Source of the DNA: Favolaschia claudopus
Taxonomy: Eukaryota; Basidiomycota; Agaricomycetes; Agaricales; Mycenaceae
Direction of reading: 5' to 3'
Length of the DNA stretch: 64,000 nt
Assembly (NCBI GenBank): GCA_037176885.1
Contig: JAWWNJ010000033.1
Location: 310,001 to 374,000, forward strand
The notes beneath the pieces were generated by a model. That model was not told the origin of the DNA. It was given only the letters and a program-made list of their open reading frames with translations, and searched no databases. Shown here one piece after another: positions 31,962-43,085 of this stretch (its first letter is position 1; each line of letters starts with the position of its first letter). A program made the position numbers and the translations under genes.

Positions 31962-32383
31962 TGTTAAAGATACGGTCGATCCTCGAGTTCGTCGTGGAAA
32001 TCCGCAAGCGAAGGGTGATGCCAAAATACAGTAGCGTTCCGCTTTACTGTATTTCTCCAGCAGAGAAGTAGACTAGTAGCGTCAAGCTTTACTAGTTACT
32101 TGAGAATAGATTGTTGAATAGAAGTGTTTGCACACAAAAGTGGGTTGAATGTAAGATGATATTCAACGGAAGTATCTACGACTTTTTATACATGGTAGGG
32201 AGTCTCTGAGACAGGGATAAATGACATAGGAAACTATGTAGGGTCTCAGGATAGGAATGATGAGGAGAGAATGGAATGTAGAGTCAAGGGATAAAAGATA
32301 GACATAGGAACAATATTCAAGACTCACGATCGTAGACTTGGAGCCGAGACATCCGTGCACCAAGATGTCTGTGATCCATGACA
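31962..32383 (-). repeat. 5' LTR, lineage 2
   Basis: 422 bp, identical to 29060-29481 except for a G/T difference near 32237. Confidence 0.93.
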
Positions 32384-32537
32384 GGAAGTTCGAATAACCG
32401 CCGATCGTCTCCCGCCTTCATTCTCGCTGTCATCAGTAGAGAGGTTGCGCAAAAGCCATACGAGCCATCTGGTGGCTTTTGGCGTGTGCGCAGCTGATGG
32501 CTCCAATGGCTGATCTTGGGCATTCTGTTCACAACTA

Positions 32538-32707
32538 CTGTACCAATCTGTATGACTGAAACGCAAAATGGACCGTTACAGGCTGAAACCGCTGAAACCG
32601 CTTACCAATCACCCTTTTATGGAAGGTGACCTGCCTTATTTGGGTGATTGGTAAGCAGAAACGGGCCTCCGTTACGCGTTACGTTTCAGTCATACAGATT
32701 GGTACAG
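32538..32707. mobile_element. TA-target MITE, CTGTACCAATCTG family
   Basis: The ends CTGTACCAATCTGTATGACT are exact inverted repeats for about 26 bp, with TA at 32536-32537 and 32708-32709. An inner hairpin (ccgcttaccaatcaccc and its mirror) nests inside. One end of the same family survives at 46087. Confidence 0.88.
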
Positions 32708-32719
32708 TACATCAAAACC

Positions 32720-33130
32720 ATCTGTGCTTATCTAGATAAAGCCCGGTGATGAACTGCGGACCTTCATGACAGGCAATACCCAGACAGTGAGGGAGAGACC
32801 ACTCAAGCAGAGAAACTGTTGTTGATGCCATAAATTAATGGTGATTTGGGGAAGCCCATGACAGCTACTACACACTGTGCGGATATGTTGCATACAATAT
32901 AGGTAATATGATGCTTACAGTGGCCGCCATTAAAACTGCACCAAGCGGTTCTGGGGCATTCAGTGTGTCTTTTGACGCAAACAAAGTTCTGGACATGGAA
33001 TACGGGTGAAATGGCAACTTACCCCATGACCATATATAGTAATTCGAGTGTAATGAATTTTTTAAGGGATTTATGAACAGGGCACTTTTCAGTGCTACAC
33101 CCCACCGAGAAACGGTCTTCATAGGTCTAA
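32720..33130. other. Eroded repeat, inverted relative at 33735-33905
   Basis: cagtggccgccattaaaact at 32920 and the sequence that follows match, in reverse, the segment ending cagccactgtaaa near 33903. A short piece also occurs at 39430-39475. No gene is supported. Confidence 0.45.
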
Positions 33131-33134
33131 AGTA

Positions 33135-33343
33135 CTCGCAAATACGACCTCAGTCATATGTTACTTTACCTAGATTCCTACAGTTTTGGACCCGCAATGG
33201 CTGCTTGAAGATGGTCATTTTGGTCAATTTTTGAATAAATCTGGCATTTTTAGGCCAAAATGGCCATCTTACAGCAACTATTACGGGCTCAAATCGGCAG
33301 CAAACTAAGTAAAGTCAGATATGACTGAGATCGTCTTTAAGAG
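33135..33343. mobile_element. TA-target MITE, CTCNNAAANACGA ends
   Basis: CTCGCAAATACGACCTCAGT at the left and the diverged CTCTTAAAGACGATCTCAGT at the right (reverse complement) form the ends, with TA flanks at 33133-33134 and 33344-33345. The interior holds a second imperfect palindrome around aaaatggccat. Confidence 0.7.
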
Positions 33344-33345
33344 TA

Positions 33346-34115
33346 CTGTAAGGGCAACCTTTAGGACCCGAGATATCTCGAGGGTCTAGCGAGGGAGAAT
33401 CCGAAGTTAATTAAGAAGCTACTAAGAATACATCAAGCGCACCTAGCGAGGGAGAACCCGAAGAGAAGAAAGGCTGAGGATTCCCACGCTAGGTGCAGTA
33501 AACATATAGTAACTAATTCCCACAAGCTCGGAGCAGTCGGCAATGATCCCGGGCCAAGTCACATGCCTTACTCCACGATGACATAGGGCTTTGGGGATTT
33601 GACAGGAAAGTGGGAAATCTGCAGGAGGCCTGCGTCATAGGTGGCTGTGTAGTGCCAAAAGAGGGAGTTCCCCTGACAAGTACTTTCATCCTATGATGCT
33701 TATTTTTCTGTAGGGTTCACCGCCGAAACGTGCGCTGTAAAAAAACACATGAAAAAATTCACTGTGGCTCGATTACCATATATGGTAATTGGGTCGTTCG
33801 CTCATTTCACTCAGATTTCATGTCCTGCACTTTGTTTGAGCCCAGAGACCACGTCAATGACTCGAAAAGCCTTGTTGCATTGTTTTCTGCAGCCACTGTA
33901 AACGTCCAAGAATTAGGAGCCATATGCTGCGCACACGCCCAAAGCCATCTGGTGGCTCGTATGGCTCAGGTTAGTATCGCTCGGCGTACCGCGTGAGCAA
34001 TTGTTGGACACGGGAATCTTCGTGATTTTTACGTTTCGTGCGCTCATCTGTGAGGCCTTCGGCCTTCTGTTCTTGACGAATGAAGCGCGTAACCTATGAG
34101 GCACTCGACTAAGCG
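33346..34115. other. No gene
   Basis: A 22-bp phrase, ctagcgagggagaayccgaag, is repeated at about 33388 and 33442. The rest is eroded repeat sequence. Confidence 0.45.
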
Positions 34116-34120
34116 TTGTA

Positions 34121-34365
34121 CTGTATACTTTCGACCAAAGGTTCACGGGGTGTCACCCGTCACCTTCATTGTTCACTGAACAAATAGTTCACAGCACCGC
34201 AAATTATCATACATGGTAGGCCGGCGACAGCCGGCCCGCAATTTTTGACGTTTTTTGCCCTTTTTTAGACGAAAAAAGTCCGTGTCACCCGTCACCACCT
34301 TCAAAATTGTTCAGTTCACGGTTCCCCGTCACCCGTCACCTGAACCTTTGGTCGAAAGTATACAG
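34121..34365. mobile_element. TA-target MITE, CTGTATACTTTCGACC ends
   Basis: CTGTATACTTTCGACCAAAG is mirrored at the right end. TA is present at 34119-34120 and 34366-34367. The interior has two gtcacccgtcacc blocks in inverted arrangement. It has the same architecture as 36302-36555 and 44434-44665. Confidence 0.87.
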
Positions 34366-34374
34366 TATTCAAAA

Positions 34375-35341
34375 CTAAACGAACAGACAAAGCTTCGCCT
34401 GTTGGACTTGGGCCATTTTTTTGAGGCTCAATCGATTGCGCTTCTTGCTCTTCTTATTTGAGAAATCGGAGAACCACCGCTCCTGCCCCGCCTGGTTTAC
34501 AACAAGGTGGAGCAGCTGTTGAGCAAACTTGGCGAGGGGGAGAACTGCTTTATTGACTTGAAGCATCTCCCAAAACGGAATTGGATCGTCAGCCTACAAA
34601 TAAAGCTTATTAGATGAGGGAAAGTAGAGGCGGAGAGAAATACTCACATGTAGCGTGTCGTAGGAGGCACCTGAGCTTGAACGAACGAAACATCATGAAG
34701 AGCTTCATGACCTCCGGATCCGACGTCCACCGCTCCGACAAATTTGCGGACTGAGTGGCGCGAAGCGTTTGCTGAGCGATTGCCTGTGTGTGATCCTCGC
34801 TGAATGCTATGTCGAGCCCTCTGTACACCTGCAATTTTGATTGTGAGAAGGACGTCTCAACTGCTTTGACGAGCTTCCTCTTCTTCCGCCCTCCCGGGCC
34901 TCCTGCACCCTCGTCATCCGCATTGACATCAGCCTCCTCACGGCCTCCCTGCTTGCGCTTCTTTTCCAACTCTTGCTTCTCCTTCTTTGTCGGCGCGAAA
35001 CGGACGGCCAGAGCCTTCTCCTCGGCTGTAGCGTATTCACATCGTCGAGGATGTCCAGCCATCGCACCCTTTTCCACATTGACAGACTTCTTGTTACTCA
35101 ATGCTGATTCCAGAGCTGAGGAAAGGTCAATTCAAGATCAATCTGGGTGCATAATTGCGCACCACCATTGCTCTTTCGCCATTAATTCCCAGTCGCCATC
35201 CTCGAGATCAATGTCAATTGGGGCAGTAGAGGGCCGTTCAGCATTGATACAGCGCCAGTGGGTTGCTCGGTGGTGACTGCCATTAGGTTTGTTATCACTA
35301 CGATGGAATGGGCCCCAGATATCAGCGAGTTTGGGGGGCAT
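34375..35341 (-). pseudogene. hAT transposase lacking the catalytic core
   Basis: On the minus strand, PPKLADIWGPFHRSDN (BED-like Trp/Phe pattern) opens at 35341. A second block follows from about 35110 with MAGHPRRCEYATAEEKALAV and TLRATQSANLSERWTSDPEV, the usual N-terminal region of fungal hAT transposases. A normal-looking intron (about 34652-34597, gtgagt...ttgtag) joins it directly to PLAKFAQQLLHLVVNQAGQE and KKSKKRNRLSLKKMAQ, the C-terminal dimerisation region. The RNase H-like catalytic part between them is absent. The stop lies a few bases from the MITE at 34121-34365, so the last residues are lost. Confidence 0.65.
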
Positions 35342-35544
35342 CGCCAGAGCTCGTCAATTTGAAGGGAGAGTCGAGTGAAAGAAGAAGCAAGGACACGGGG
35401 GGAGACGCGGCAAAAGGATGGAGCAGGAGCAAGGCAGCAAGGCATGAGTTTGTGACGTCGATGGCTGCTGCTTGCTCTCTTCCAACCGCGCTTTCGAGGC
35501 TGGGCAGCAGTCGAACCCTCACTCATTTCTTCTTATGCAAGATT

Positions 35545-36295
35545 GGATGGGTGCGCGCGCGGCCGAGGACAGGCCCCATGTAGAGCGCGACCTAAATTGT
35601 GAGCATTACTCGTAATTTTGGATGGTTTTATATAGTCTCGTAACAAGACTTTGTATACTCTTTTGAAGATAGTCGTTCAAACGTATATAAAGTCTTGGAT
35701 TTGTCGGGGGGTCAAGCTGAGGAGCGACATCCATCAATGATGAACAGGCCGGCATGGATGACGGCTTCCCGTTTTAGAAATATCCACTCAAAAAGGAAGT
35801 ACGTCCGAGACGCGCTCACTTTGCAACCAACTCACGTCCCCTCGCGTTATTCATTATTAAGTACCATGTCCGGAGAGAATCATTAAGCTTGACACATCTT
35901 CGCCGCAGTTGGATGACTTTGCAGTTGTGCACAAGATGTACTGTACATATGTCCTCCATCCATTGCACTGAATTTTGAGGGTGCGAGGTCGTCTGAACGA
36001 GCGAATGTGTTCCATGTTGAGTATTATGCGTAGATTAGGGTACAAGAGGGAGTCCATAGAGTGAGCTACAAGACGAAGCTCTGAAAATACGGAGGTACTT
36101 CCTTATTGAGCGGATATTGCCCAAACGGTGCAAACAACGCACTTCATCCCTGCATCATAACTTAACATAGCATAAGTATGCGGTCAGGAAGCCGCAAGAT
36201 AAGCTCTTCCAACATGATCACCACTGCCGGTGTGACCGAAGCTATGAGATATTTCTGCAATATTATTGCATGTTCATGATACCGGAAAGTTTATA
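35545..36295. other. No gene
   Basis: Only short frames without motifs occur. The probable upstream region of the hAT derivative lies to about 35600. Confidence 0.45.
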
Positions 36296-36301
36296 AGTAT
36301 A

Positions 36302-36555
36302 CTGTACTATTCCGACCGGTTGTTCACATAACGGGTAACGCCCGTCTGTGAACTGAACAATTTTGGTCTCCGTAACGCATAACAGCGACTTTTTTGGCCC
36401 AAAAAGGCAAGAAAATGTCAAAATTTTTGCTCCGGCATTCGCCGGAGCACCATATATGGTAATTTTGTCTTGATTGCCGGCCGGTGAACAATGTTTCCAG
36501 TGAACAAATAGGCTAACGCGTAACACCCAGTGAACAACCGGTCGGAATAGTACAG
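36302..36555. mobile_element. TA-target MITE, CTGTACTATTCCGACC family (copy 1)
   Basis: CTGTACTATTCCGACCGGTT is an exact inverted repeat for 26 bp, with TA at 36300-36301 and 36556-36557. The interior holds accatatatggtaat and ccggcgaatgccgg palindromes. The second copy is at 44434-44665, with its centre inverted. Confidence 0.92.
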
Positions 36556-36895
36556 TATTCACCACTCAGAGCTAAGTTCCAGCATGCTTGTGGAAGGCAG
36601 AAACTGACGGAACATGCAGAACAGGGATTTGATTGAGGACAAACAAATACAAAGCTGCCATTTACAGTTGTGGCCTGAACAGCGCTGAAAATCGGGTGTG
36701 ACGCGTGAGGACGCGTGACAGACGAATTGATCGAAATAGTACAAGAGTGCGTGGGGGAAAGAGTCTGAGGCTTCCAGAAAAGCAACAGAAAAGCCTCAGT
36801 TGGGTGGCAAGATCAAACGCGACGTCACGTGACGTGTTACATAGCCAGAACAACTTGTGTGACAAGTACTTATTATGTAATATTTTCTGCTCGCC

Positions 36896-39363
36896 ATGCT
36901 CACGACGAAGGTTGCGGGGTACAAGGGGAAGACTGTCCGTTCTTGGGCGGAGCTGCCTACAGAGGCTATCCAGTACGCTCCCCGCTTTATGGGTTTTCCG
37001 CCTTTCTACTCTAGCGTGTCCGACTGCCGGAGTCCCAGATCATTAGCTACTTGGTATCTCAACATCACTGCCCCCACCCGCCCACTCCCCGCCACTTGGG
37101 ACTTCTACACCAACCCCGAACACAAACATAGATATATCCCGTATCCAGAATACCTCATCTACGTTGCCGCTCGCGATGCGAAGGCGGGGGAGGCGTTGAT
37201 GTGTGTTTGCACGAGGTGGGGAGTCACTCGTGAGTCCTCTATACCGAGTGTCCTTCGTAGTTGCTGACGACAGGAAACGAAATTTTCGCGCAGTGGAGCA
37301 ACATCCATTTTGGACACACGCGATCCAATGCTTTGACCCGTATGGCGCGTGTGCGCATTTTGCGTGGTCCGCCACCTTTTCCTCTGGCAATGCTACCTCA
37401 TCCTTCGTTGCCACGACCCCCTTCCACCACTTCCGCGCCATCTTGCACACCTCCTGCCTGCCCTGCCGCATCAATTTCCCACAATCCAACACTGGGTTGG
37501 GGAGTGCGAGGTGGACCGTCAATACGCTGCGGCTTGGGATGGTCAAGGTCTGCGGCGAGCATTTTTCCAGTGCTGGCGGAGGTTCGCTCTTAACTCTCAC
37601 AAATAAGCCTTTACTAACGGTTGATCTCTCTCTCTCTCTCTTTTTTTTAATTTTTTAATTTTAATTTTTTTTGGTTGCCGATTTAGATGTGAATACGATT
37701 GATGTGAACTCGCGGCGGGGCTCAAGGCACTGCAGTGTGTGTTTGGTAGACGGGGATCTAGCAAAGCGGGCAAGGGACGACGCGGTCAGGGTTGCGAGGG
37801 ACGAGCTAAAGAGGGCGGAATGGGCCGTTGCGCAAGCGGTTGTGGTGGGGTGTGGATATGAGGGGTGGCAGGCAGTTGGCGACGCGGCGGCGGCGGGAAG
37901 CGGCCCCGCCTTCGCCGGGAGTGGGAGTGTAGGTGCAGATCTTGTGTCTAGTCCGCGGGGAGCAACGAACACCATTCCGGACGAATGCTACGACGAGGAC
38001 AGTTCGGAGTCCGATGACGATCCCTTGGGGAATGAGGAGGATGAGTCGCTGGATATGGCGGTGAAGGAGATGGCGTTGACAGATTGGGCTAGGGCGAGGG
38101 TATTGGATGGGGCTTGGGCTGCGCCGGCAGATGTACATAATAGAATGAAGGACGGAGTGCGGCTGGGTTGGTTTTTTTCTTTCACTTGTGTCTTGTTCTA
38201 ACCGGTACTCGCAGCTGACGCCGATCCATACGTACCTGCAGTGCACCCTGTGCATTGGTCTGTGTGTTCCGACCCTTCAGCGCCGTGTTGCGCCCCTTCT
38301 GCAGCAACGGAGGTCTGTACGAGCTATCGGCACTGTGGGCTGGATAGACGCAGCATCACAGTGCCACCCCGGGCCTCCCACTCAGCCCCCACCAACCCAA
38401 TGCCTTGCAGAGAAGGCAAATAACGCGTTCGTGAAGCAGATGCGCTCTATCCTCCTACCCGTCTTCAGCAACGTCGTCCGCCGCCTCGTGATTGACTATG
38501 CGATTGACCCCGTGGAGGTCCAGGCTTCTCTGCTTACTGGCGCTGCCAACAGTAGCAACCCCCCTCAGCATATTACACAGGTGCAGGGGAGAAAACCTCT
38601 TCCCCCCGCGATTTGTGCGGCTCGGATGACCATTGCGGAAGTGGTGCAGCAGTTGAGGGAGGAGGTGGGTCTATGGTTCGATGGGCCACAGCTGCTGCGC
38701 GAGATTCCACATGTCCCCCAGTCAATTGATCATCTGTCGCAGAATAGCAAGGAGGTACTCATCATTGTACGTCATTTATTTATTTATTTTTTCTTCGCGT
38801 GATATCGTTGCTTTTATTAAATTATTTGTTTCTGTAGATATGGAGGGAAGCCTGCACGCCGCTTTACCAGTGCCGTTGCTCCATATGCGAGCGAGCAACA
38901 CTGGTCCAGGCGGCGCTGCAGGGTGAGACGAGCGATGCCACGAAGATCATCGACAAGGCGCAGGCGAAGGGTAACACGCCCAGACACTGTATCATGCCCA
39001 TGCACGCCGAGGATGATAACGAGACGGGCGCAGTGAGCTTCGTGGCCAAGGAGATTCGGGCTGGGAAGTGGGCTAGCGGTGCATGGCCAGGATGATTCGT
39101 TCTCGCTTGATGGAGCAGAGGATGAAACGATCAGGGACGAGAAGCCCTTCCTCTTCCATCCCACGCCAGCGACGTGGGCTGCGCCTCCGCACATCTTCCC
39201 GAAACTGTCCGAGGCAGATGAAGGGTGTGCGGAGGTACATCATCCTTCTTCTGCAAAGACATCGCGGAAGCGCGCTTGCAACCTTCAGGGAGACCTGGTG
39301 GATGCGATGGATGCGGCGAGTGTGGGCTCTGCCTTGAAGCGTTCGCGTGTAGATTTGATCTGA
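36896..39363 (+). CDS. Conserved Agaricomycotina protein of unknown function (host gene)
   Basis: It starts MLTTKVAGYKGKTVRSWAEL, an opening I recall from a widely conserved, probably single-copy basidiomycete protein with an F-box-like N-terminus. Further blocks are EQHPFWTHAIQCFDPYGACA, TSCLPCRINFPQSNTGLGSA, MALTDWARARVLDGAWAAPA, MRSILLPVFSNVVRRLVIDY, WREACTPLYQCRCSICERA (a Cys cluster), and a basic tail ending KRSRVDLI. Introns occur after about 37215 or 37229 (boundaries ambiguous), at 37600-37682 (with CT and T/A tracts), 38173-38213, and 38767-38837. The frame between 39060 and 39080 must also shift. The function is unknown. It may be expressed, or it may be a decaying duplicate. Confidence 0.65.
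37627..37672. repeat. CT/T/A low-complexity tract in an intron
   Basis: (CT)n followed by T and AATTTT runs, just before a gccgatttag acceptor in the host gene. Confidence 0.7.
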
Positions 39364-39532
39364 CTTTCGATGCAACCCATGTCGAACATCTATCTACCTT
39401 GGCTCCTCCTGGGAGGCGCGTGAGTTACAGTGGCTTGCAGTGGCCGCCACTAAAAGTTCAACACGTGGTTCTGAGGCATCGATCAGGAGACTGCAGGAGT
39501 CGAGTATAGCGAGGCTCAGATGTATGAGTTTA

Positions 39533-40061
39533 CTCGTCATCACCAAAGATAACCGGAACCAGAAATTGCATGTTTCCTGACACCTAGTTCAGTCACCACG
39601 GTGCCAAAGCTGCCCTGTAGGTGGTAACCAGTTATATGCTACTGCACACAGAGCTGCGTTGACGTGCTGTGATTTTTGGGCATTGATATTTGATCCTCTT
39701 TTTATACTTATAACTCATGGTGAGAATGTGGTACGTTGTTTTTCAGGTCTTATTGAAGCATGAAAACTTTCTGTGAAGCCCTAAGCTGTTATACACGGCC
39801 ACATAAGACAAGAAAGCTATTTTTCAAATGCTCACTGATCAGAAATACTGCTGACCTATTGCCGAAAAACGCAAAAATCACTGAATTGGCTGAATTTTGA
39901 AAATCGATCTCTATGTTTGCTGGAATAAATTTGATGCCCGACTCGTATCATGTAAGTTGTAGCAAACACCATATAAAGAAGATCTATGTTGCTCAAAGTG
40001 GTCTAAGTCACAACATCTGCGTGCTAAAAGCAAGATTCCGGTTACTTTTGGGAATGACGAG
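39533..40061. mobile_element. 529-bp TA-target MITE (copy B, inverted)
   Basis: This is the reverse complement of 27396-27924 with only a handful of differences seen (for example ccctaagctg against cagctcaggg). Flanking TA is at 39531-39532 and 40062-40063. Both copies are complete. Confidence 0.93.
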
Positions 40062-40471
40062 TATAGGCTGCCTGAGGGCTGCAATGCGATAGCTAGCGGA
40101 GTTTGGAAATAGATGTCGCAGTCATCATTGATCATAAGATTGATCATCGAAAAGGAATACGGATTTGGATCTTCCTTCTTCCGGGGATATAACAGTCCCG
40201 TCACGCGGCGTTTGCCGCCGATCGCGTGGGACCGTCCCTTCGCTTAGGACTGGCGGGTTTCGTAACAAACTGATTTGCGTGGTTTCACAGCTCCGTCCTG
40301 TATCCGCTCGCCCTCGACGCGATCGAGGGCGACGCCAATGGCGTCTGCGCCGCGGCCGCCCCTGTCTGGTTTCACTTCGACATCCTCACTGTGGTCGTTT
40401 TTGTCGCCGGCGCCCTCCTCGTCGTACTCCCTCTCTCTGAAGCTCTCGTCCTAGTTCTCGGCGCCTTCGTT

Positions 40472-41664
40472 ATGCCAAAGGATTTCTCAAATGACAACGA
40501 CCCGCCTCTTCCATTCCCTGGCGACTACGACACGGAAACGGGGTTCCCAACACAATACATTCGATTGTAAGTTCGGTTCTGCGTCTCTCTTTCCATCTGG
40601 GCTGACTTTTGAATTTATTAGGGCGACACTTACGAACTCGCAACTCAGTGAACACTGCAGGATCTTCCGGCTGCCACACACAGGAAATAAAACGGCGCTT
40701 GTCAATTGTTTGAAGGAATTTAGTGAGGATCGTGCTTAATGGGACCGGTGCGTATGCTCAATTTATTAATCGTAGCTTTCGACTGATTGGATTTGAGTTG
40801 AGATTGATTCCAGGCGCAACGAACACCCATAAAGGCACGCGCAAGGCTAGTGGAGAACGAAAAACAAAGTTCAAGGCGTCAGTCACCCGGCGCGAGACGC
40901 TTTTCAGCGGTACGAATGGTGTACGGGTAGCACAGGTCCCTGCCACGGATCGCTCAAAGGACACACGAACCGCGGCGGACAAGGCCAAAATCAAGCCTTG
41001 GGTGCGTTCCTCTGCCTTCTATCACAGTCCCACCTAACAAATTAGAAACCTCAGGCCAAAAAGATCCTCGCACAATATCCATATGACCCCGAAGCTTTGA
41101 ATATAAACCACTCCCTCTACGTGCAACAAGCAGCTCCCTCGTCGACATCGGCTCCCTTCCATTCTCCCCGACAGGTCCGCCTCAACGACGACCATGCCGC
41201 TCCGCTCGTAAGTGACGGTGCATCTCTGTTTCACAAGTATTTTACCGCATCGCAGGAAACACCACCTCAGGACTTTTTCCCTGCCAGGTCCCCTCCGCTG
41301 TCAATGAACCGGCAGGGGATCAGGATGTACACATGTCCTCGCCCTCCCCCCTCCCTCCATTCCCTTTTCATCTTCGCTGCCGCCGCGCTCCGATAACGCC
41401 CCAACGCGCAGCTTGGTTCTTTCGGGTGGCAAGGTCCTCGCTTTCAGTGAGTCGGATGTGCCTGATCCGCCAGCCGTCAGCTATGCCCACCGTGGTATCG
41501 GCTCGTTGCTGTCAGAATGGGACGACGAATCTCCTGGCTGGGCTGAGAGATCTTCGCTTGTGATTAAGGGTGTTCCTGTTCCTGTTAAATACTGGCCACG
41601 TGTTTATAAGTATTGGAAAGTTTCGCAGTGGGATGGTGTCAAGAAAAATTGGTTCGACTGGAAG
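40472..41664 (+). pseudogene. SAP-domain mobile-element-associated protein, 3' truncated
   Basis: From ATG 40472 the text reads MPKDFSNDNDPPLPFPGDYD. After an intron at 40567-40621 (55 nt) comes a SAP-like helix pair (LTNSQLSEHCRIFRLPHTGN, KTALVNCLKEF), normally DNA-binding. Introns at 40732-40813 (82 nt) and 41002-41054 (53 nt) connect to a basic region (THKGTRKASGERKTKFKASV, ATDRSKDTRTAADKA) and AKKILAQYPYDPEA. The last block includes SESDVPDPPAVSYAHRGIGS and GVKKNWFDWK, ending at a GT donor at 41665. In the family I recall, another 100 or so residues should follow. Here they are replaced by an opposing gene fragment. The frame through 41100-41400 is not continuous. Confidence 0.6.
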
Positions 41665-41686
41665 GTGTGTTTCTTTTCTTGGGACG

Positions 41687-42794
41687 ACTTACCCGTCTTC
41701 TATGTCTGACACGTCAAGCCAATTTGCAACAGCACGAATAGGACAAAGATGAGCAAGGTGGGGAGGGAATAAATGTAGATAGAATGGTTTGACGCCTGGC
41801 ATTCCCGTGAGCATTCAGATATGGAAATGATCCCATTATTGCTTACCGCCGAATTGACTGGTTTTGCGAAATGGCAGCGTAAGTTTAATGCAGGTGTCCG
41901 AAACCCACTCGATGTCGTGGATTTGAATCTTTAGTACTTCATCAAAGCGAAGAAGACAGAGAAATGCTAGCACATAGGCCAAAGTCAAAAGTCGGCGCGC
42001 GCGTGCACCTCCCCACTCGTGTGGTTCTTTGATAGCTTTCCGTGAGCCTGCAGTATACTGTTTGACTTTGGCTATCTCCGGTATGTTATTGAACTTGTAA
42101 AGCTCGAGGAGGGTCTCCTGTATTTACGATTAGCCACAAGCAACAGGTAAAACAGTTAGTTTTGGGTACCTGTGTGATTGCCCGAGCACTTGTTGCTGGT
42201 TCTCCAACTCGTACCTGGAAGAGATAAGTCTACAAGCTCGAAAAGAGAAGTAAAGAACAAACCAAACTTACGCCGGCGCAAACAGTGGTCATATATACGT
42301 CGCAACAGTTTCCGAAACGGAAGGATTACCAACCATTCTCCCCGTGGACTCGCTTTCATGCCAGGGAAGGGAACCTGGACCATATAAACGTCCAACTGCA
42401 TAGGTCATAGCTGCCCGCATTTTCTGTGCATGATTATAACTTGCGCGGAAGGTGGTATGGTGCTTTTCCGTTCCATCGATGTCTAGTTCATCACATCTAA
42501 ATTACTGTCAGCAGAACATTCAATTGTTTACAATGATACGAACTCGTGCATAATCCAAGAACAAATGCAAACCGGGGCCAGTTCGCTAGGGGATTTGCTG
42601 AAAAACTTATCCTCCTCTTTGATGAGTTTATTTGCTTTCAAGAATTTTACACATTGGTCCATTAAGCTACGCAGATATCAGCGCTGCATCTAACCTTTTC
42701 AAAAACGCACTCACCGTCTATATTCCTTGTCAGTTTCGGTGGTAACACCTTTCGAGGCGTCCAGCAGATGTTCCCGCAACTGAGACACGTGATC
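41687..42794 (-). pseudogene. Tyrosine recombinase fragment (copy 2)
   Basis: Minus-strand exons give HVSQLREHLLDASKGVTTET (42794-42715), then LMDQCVKFLKANKLIKEEDK (42666-42540). Next are RASYNHAQKMRAAMTYAVGR and SLPWHESESTGRMVGNPSVS, VRVGEPATSARAITQ, and HEWGGARARRLLTLAY. That last exon continues into AFLCLLRFDEVLKIQIHDIE, then GVKPFYLHLFPPHLAHLCPI. The LLRFDE motif fits box I of tyrosine recombinases (catalytic Arg plus following Glu). HxxR and the nucleophile Tyr should follow but the fragment stops at a GT donor at about 41686. A one-base insertion near 42290 and one phase mismatch near 42497 break the frame. The N-terminus abuts the GC-rich repeat at 42797. Confidence 0.65.
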
Positions 42795-42796
42795 CT

Positions 42797-42955
42797 ATAC
42801 TTGAAAAGAGGGCCAGGCCATCAGTCGCGTGACTTTTGACAGAAAATCACGGGGTCAATGTCGAGATGTTGAGATCGTACTAGACGTCGCGAGCGGAGCG
42901 AGCGCAGCGGGGTTTGGGGCGTGCTTAATCCTCGTTAAACAGGTTCAAGCTTGGC
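42797..42955. repeat. Inverted fragment of the GC-rich repeat family
   Basis: tacttgaaaagagggccagg and gtcgcgtgacttttgac are the reverse complement of the end of unit 1 at 7721-7970. The match decays after about 42905. Confidence 0.65.
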
Positions 42956-43085
42956 AGGGCTTCCCGGTGCGCCACCTACTGGCTGTTTAAGTAAACGATG
43001 GCTTAACCTGATCTACTGTCGAGACAGGGATTGTTTAATCAAACTTCATATGGTTACTGTCAAACGCTTTTGAAGGTTCAATTTC
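42940..43085. repeat. GTTTAA/TTAAAC word cluster
   Basis: cgttaaacagg, ctgtttaag, tgtttaatc and gttaacgag words cluster here. It looks like an eroded one-sided hAT-style array. Confidence 0.4.

Larger units (their letters stand above)
29060..32383 (-). mobile_element. Gag-only LTR retrotransposon, lineage 2
   Basis: Two 422-bp LTRs (TGTTAAAG...CATGACA) differ at one position that I can see. The target duplication ggaag is exact (29055-29059 and 32384-32388). The minus-strand order is 5' LTR, primer-site-like ttggtggacacattggg, gag, polypurine tract (actgggggggcta), 3' LTR. Gag ends about 30 bp before the LTR, so there is no pol. It inserted into sequence of unknown origin. Confidence 0.95.

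Noticed and set aside
37230..37260. 31-nt ultra-short intron in the host gene
   Set aside because: An alternative 58-nt intron (37216-37273) keeps frame, and all other introns here are at least 46 nt, so the short model is not needed.
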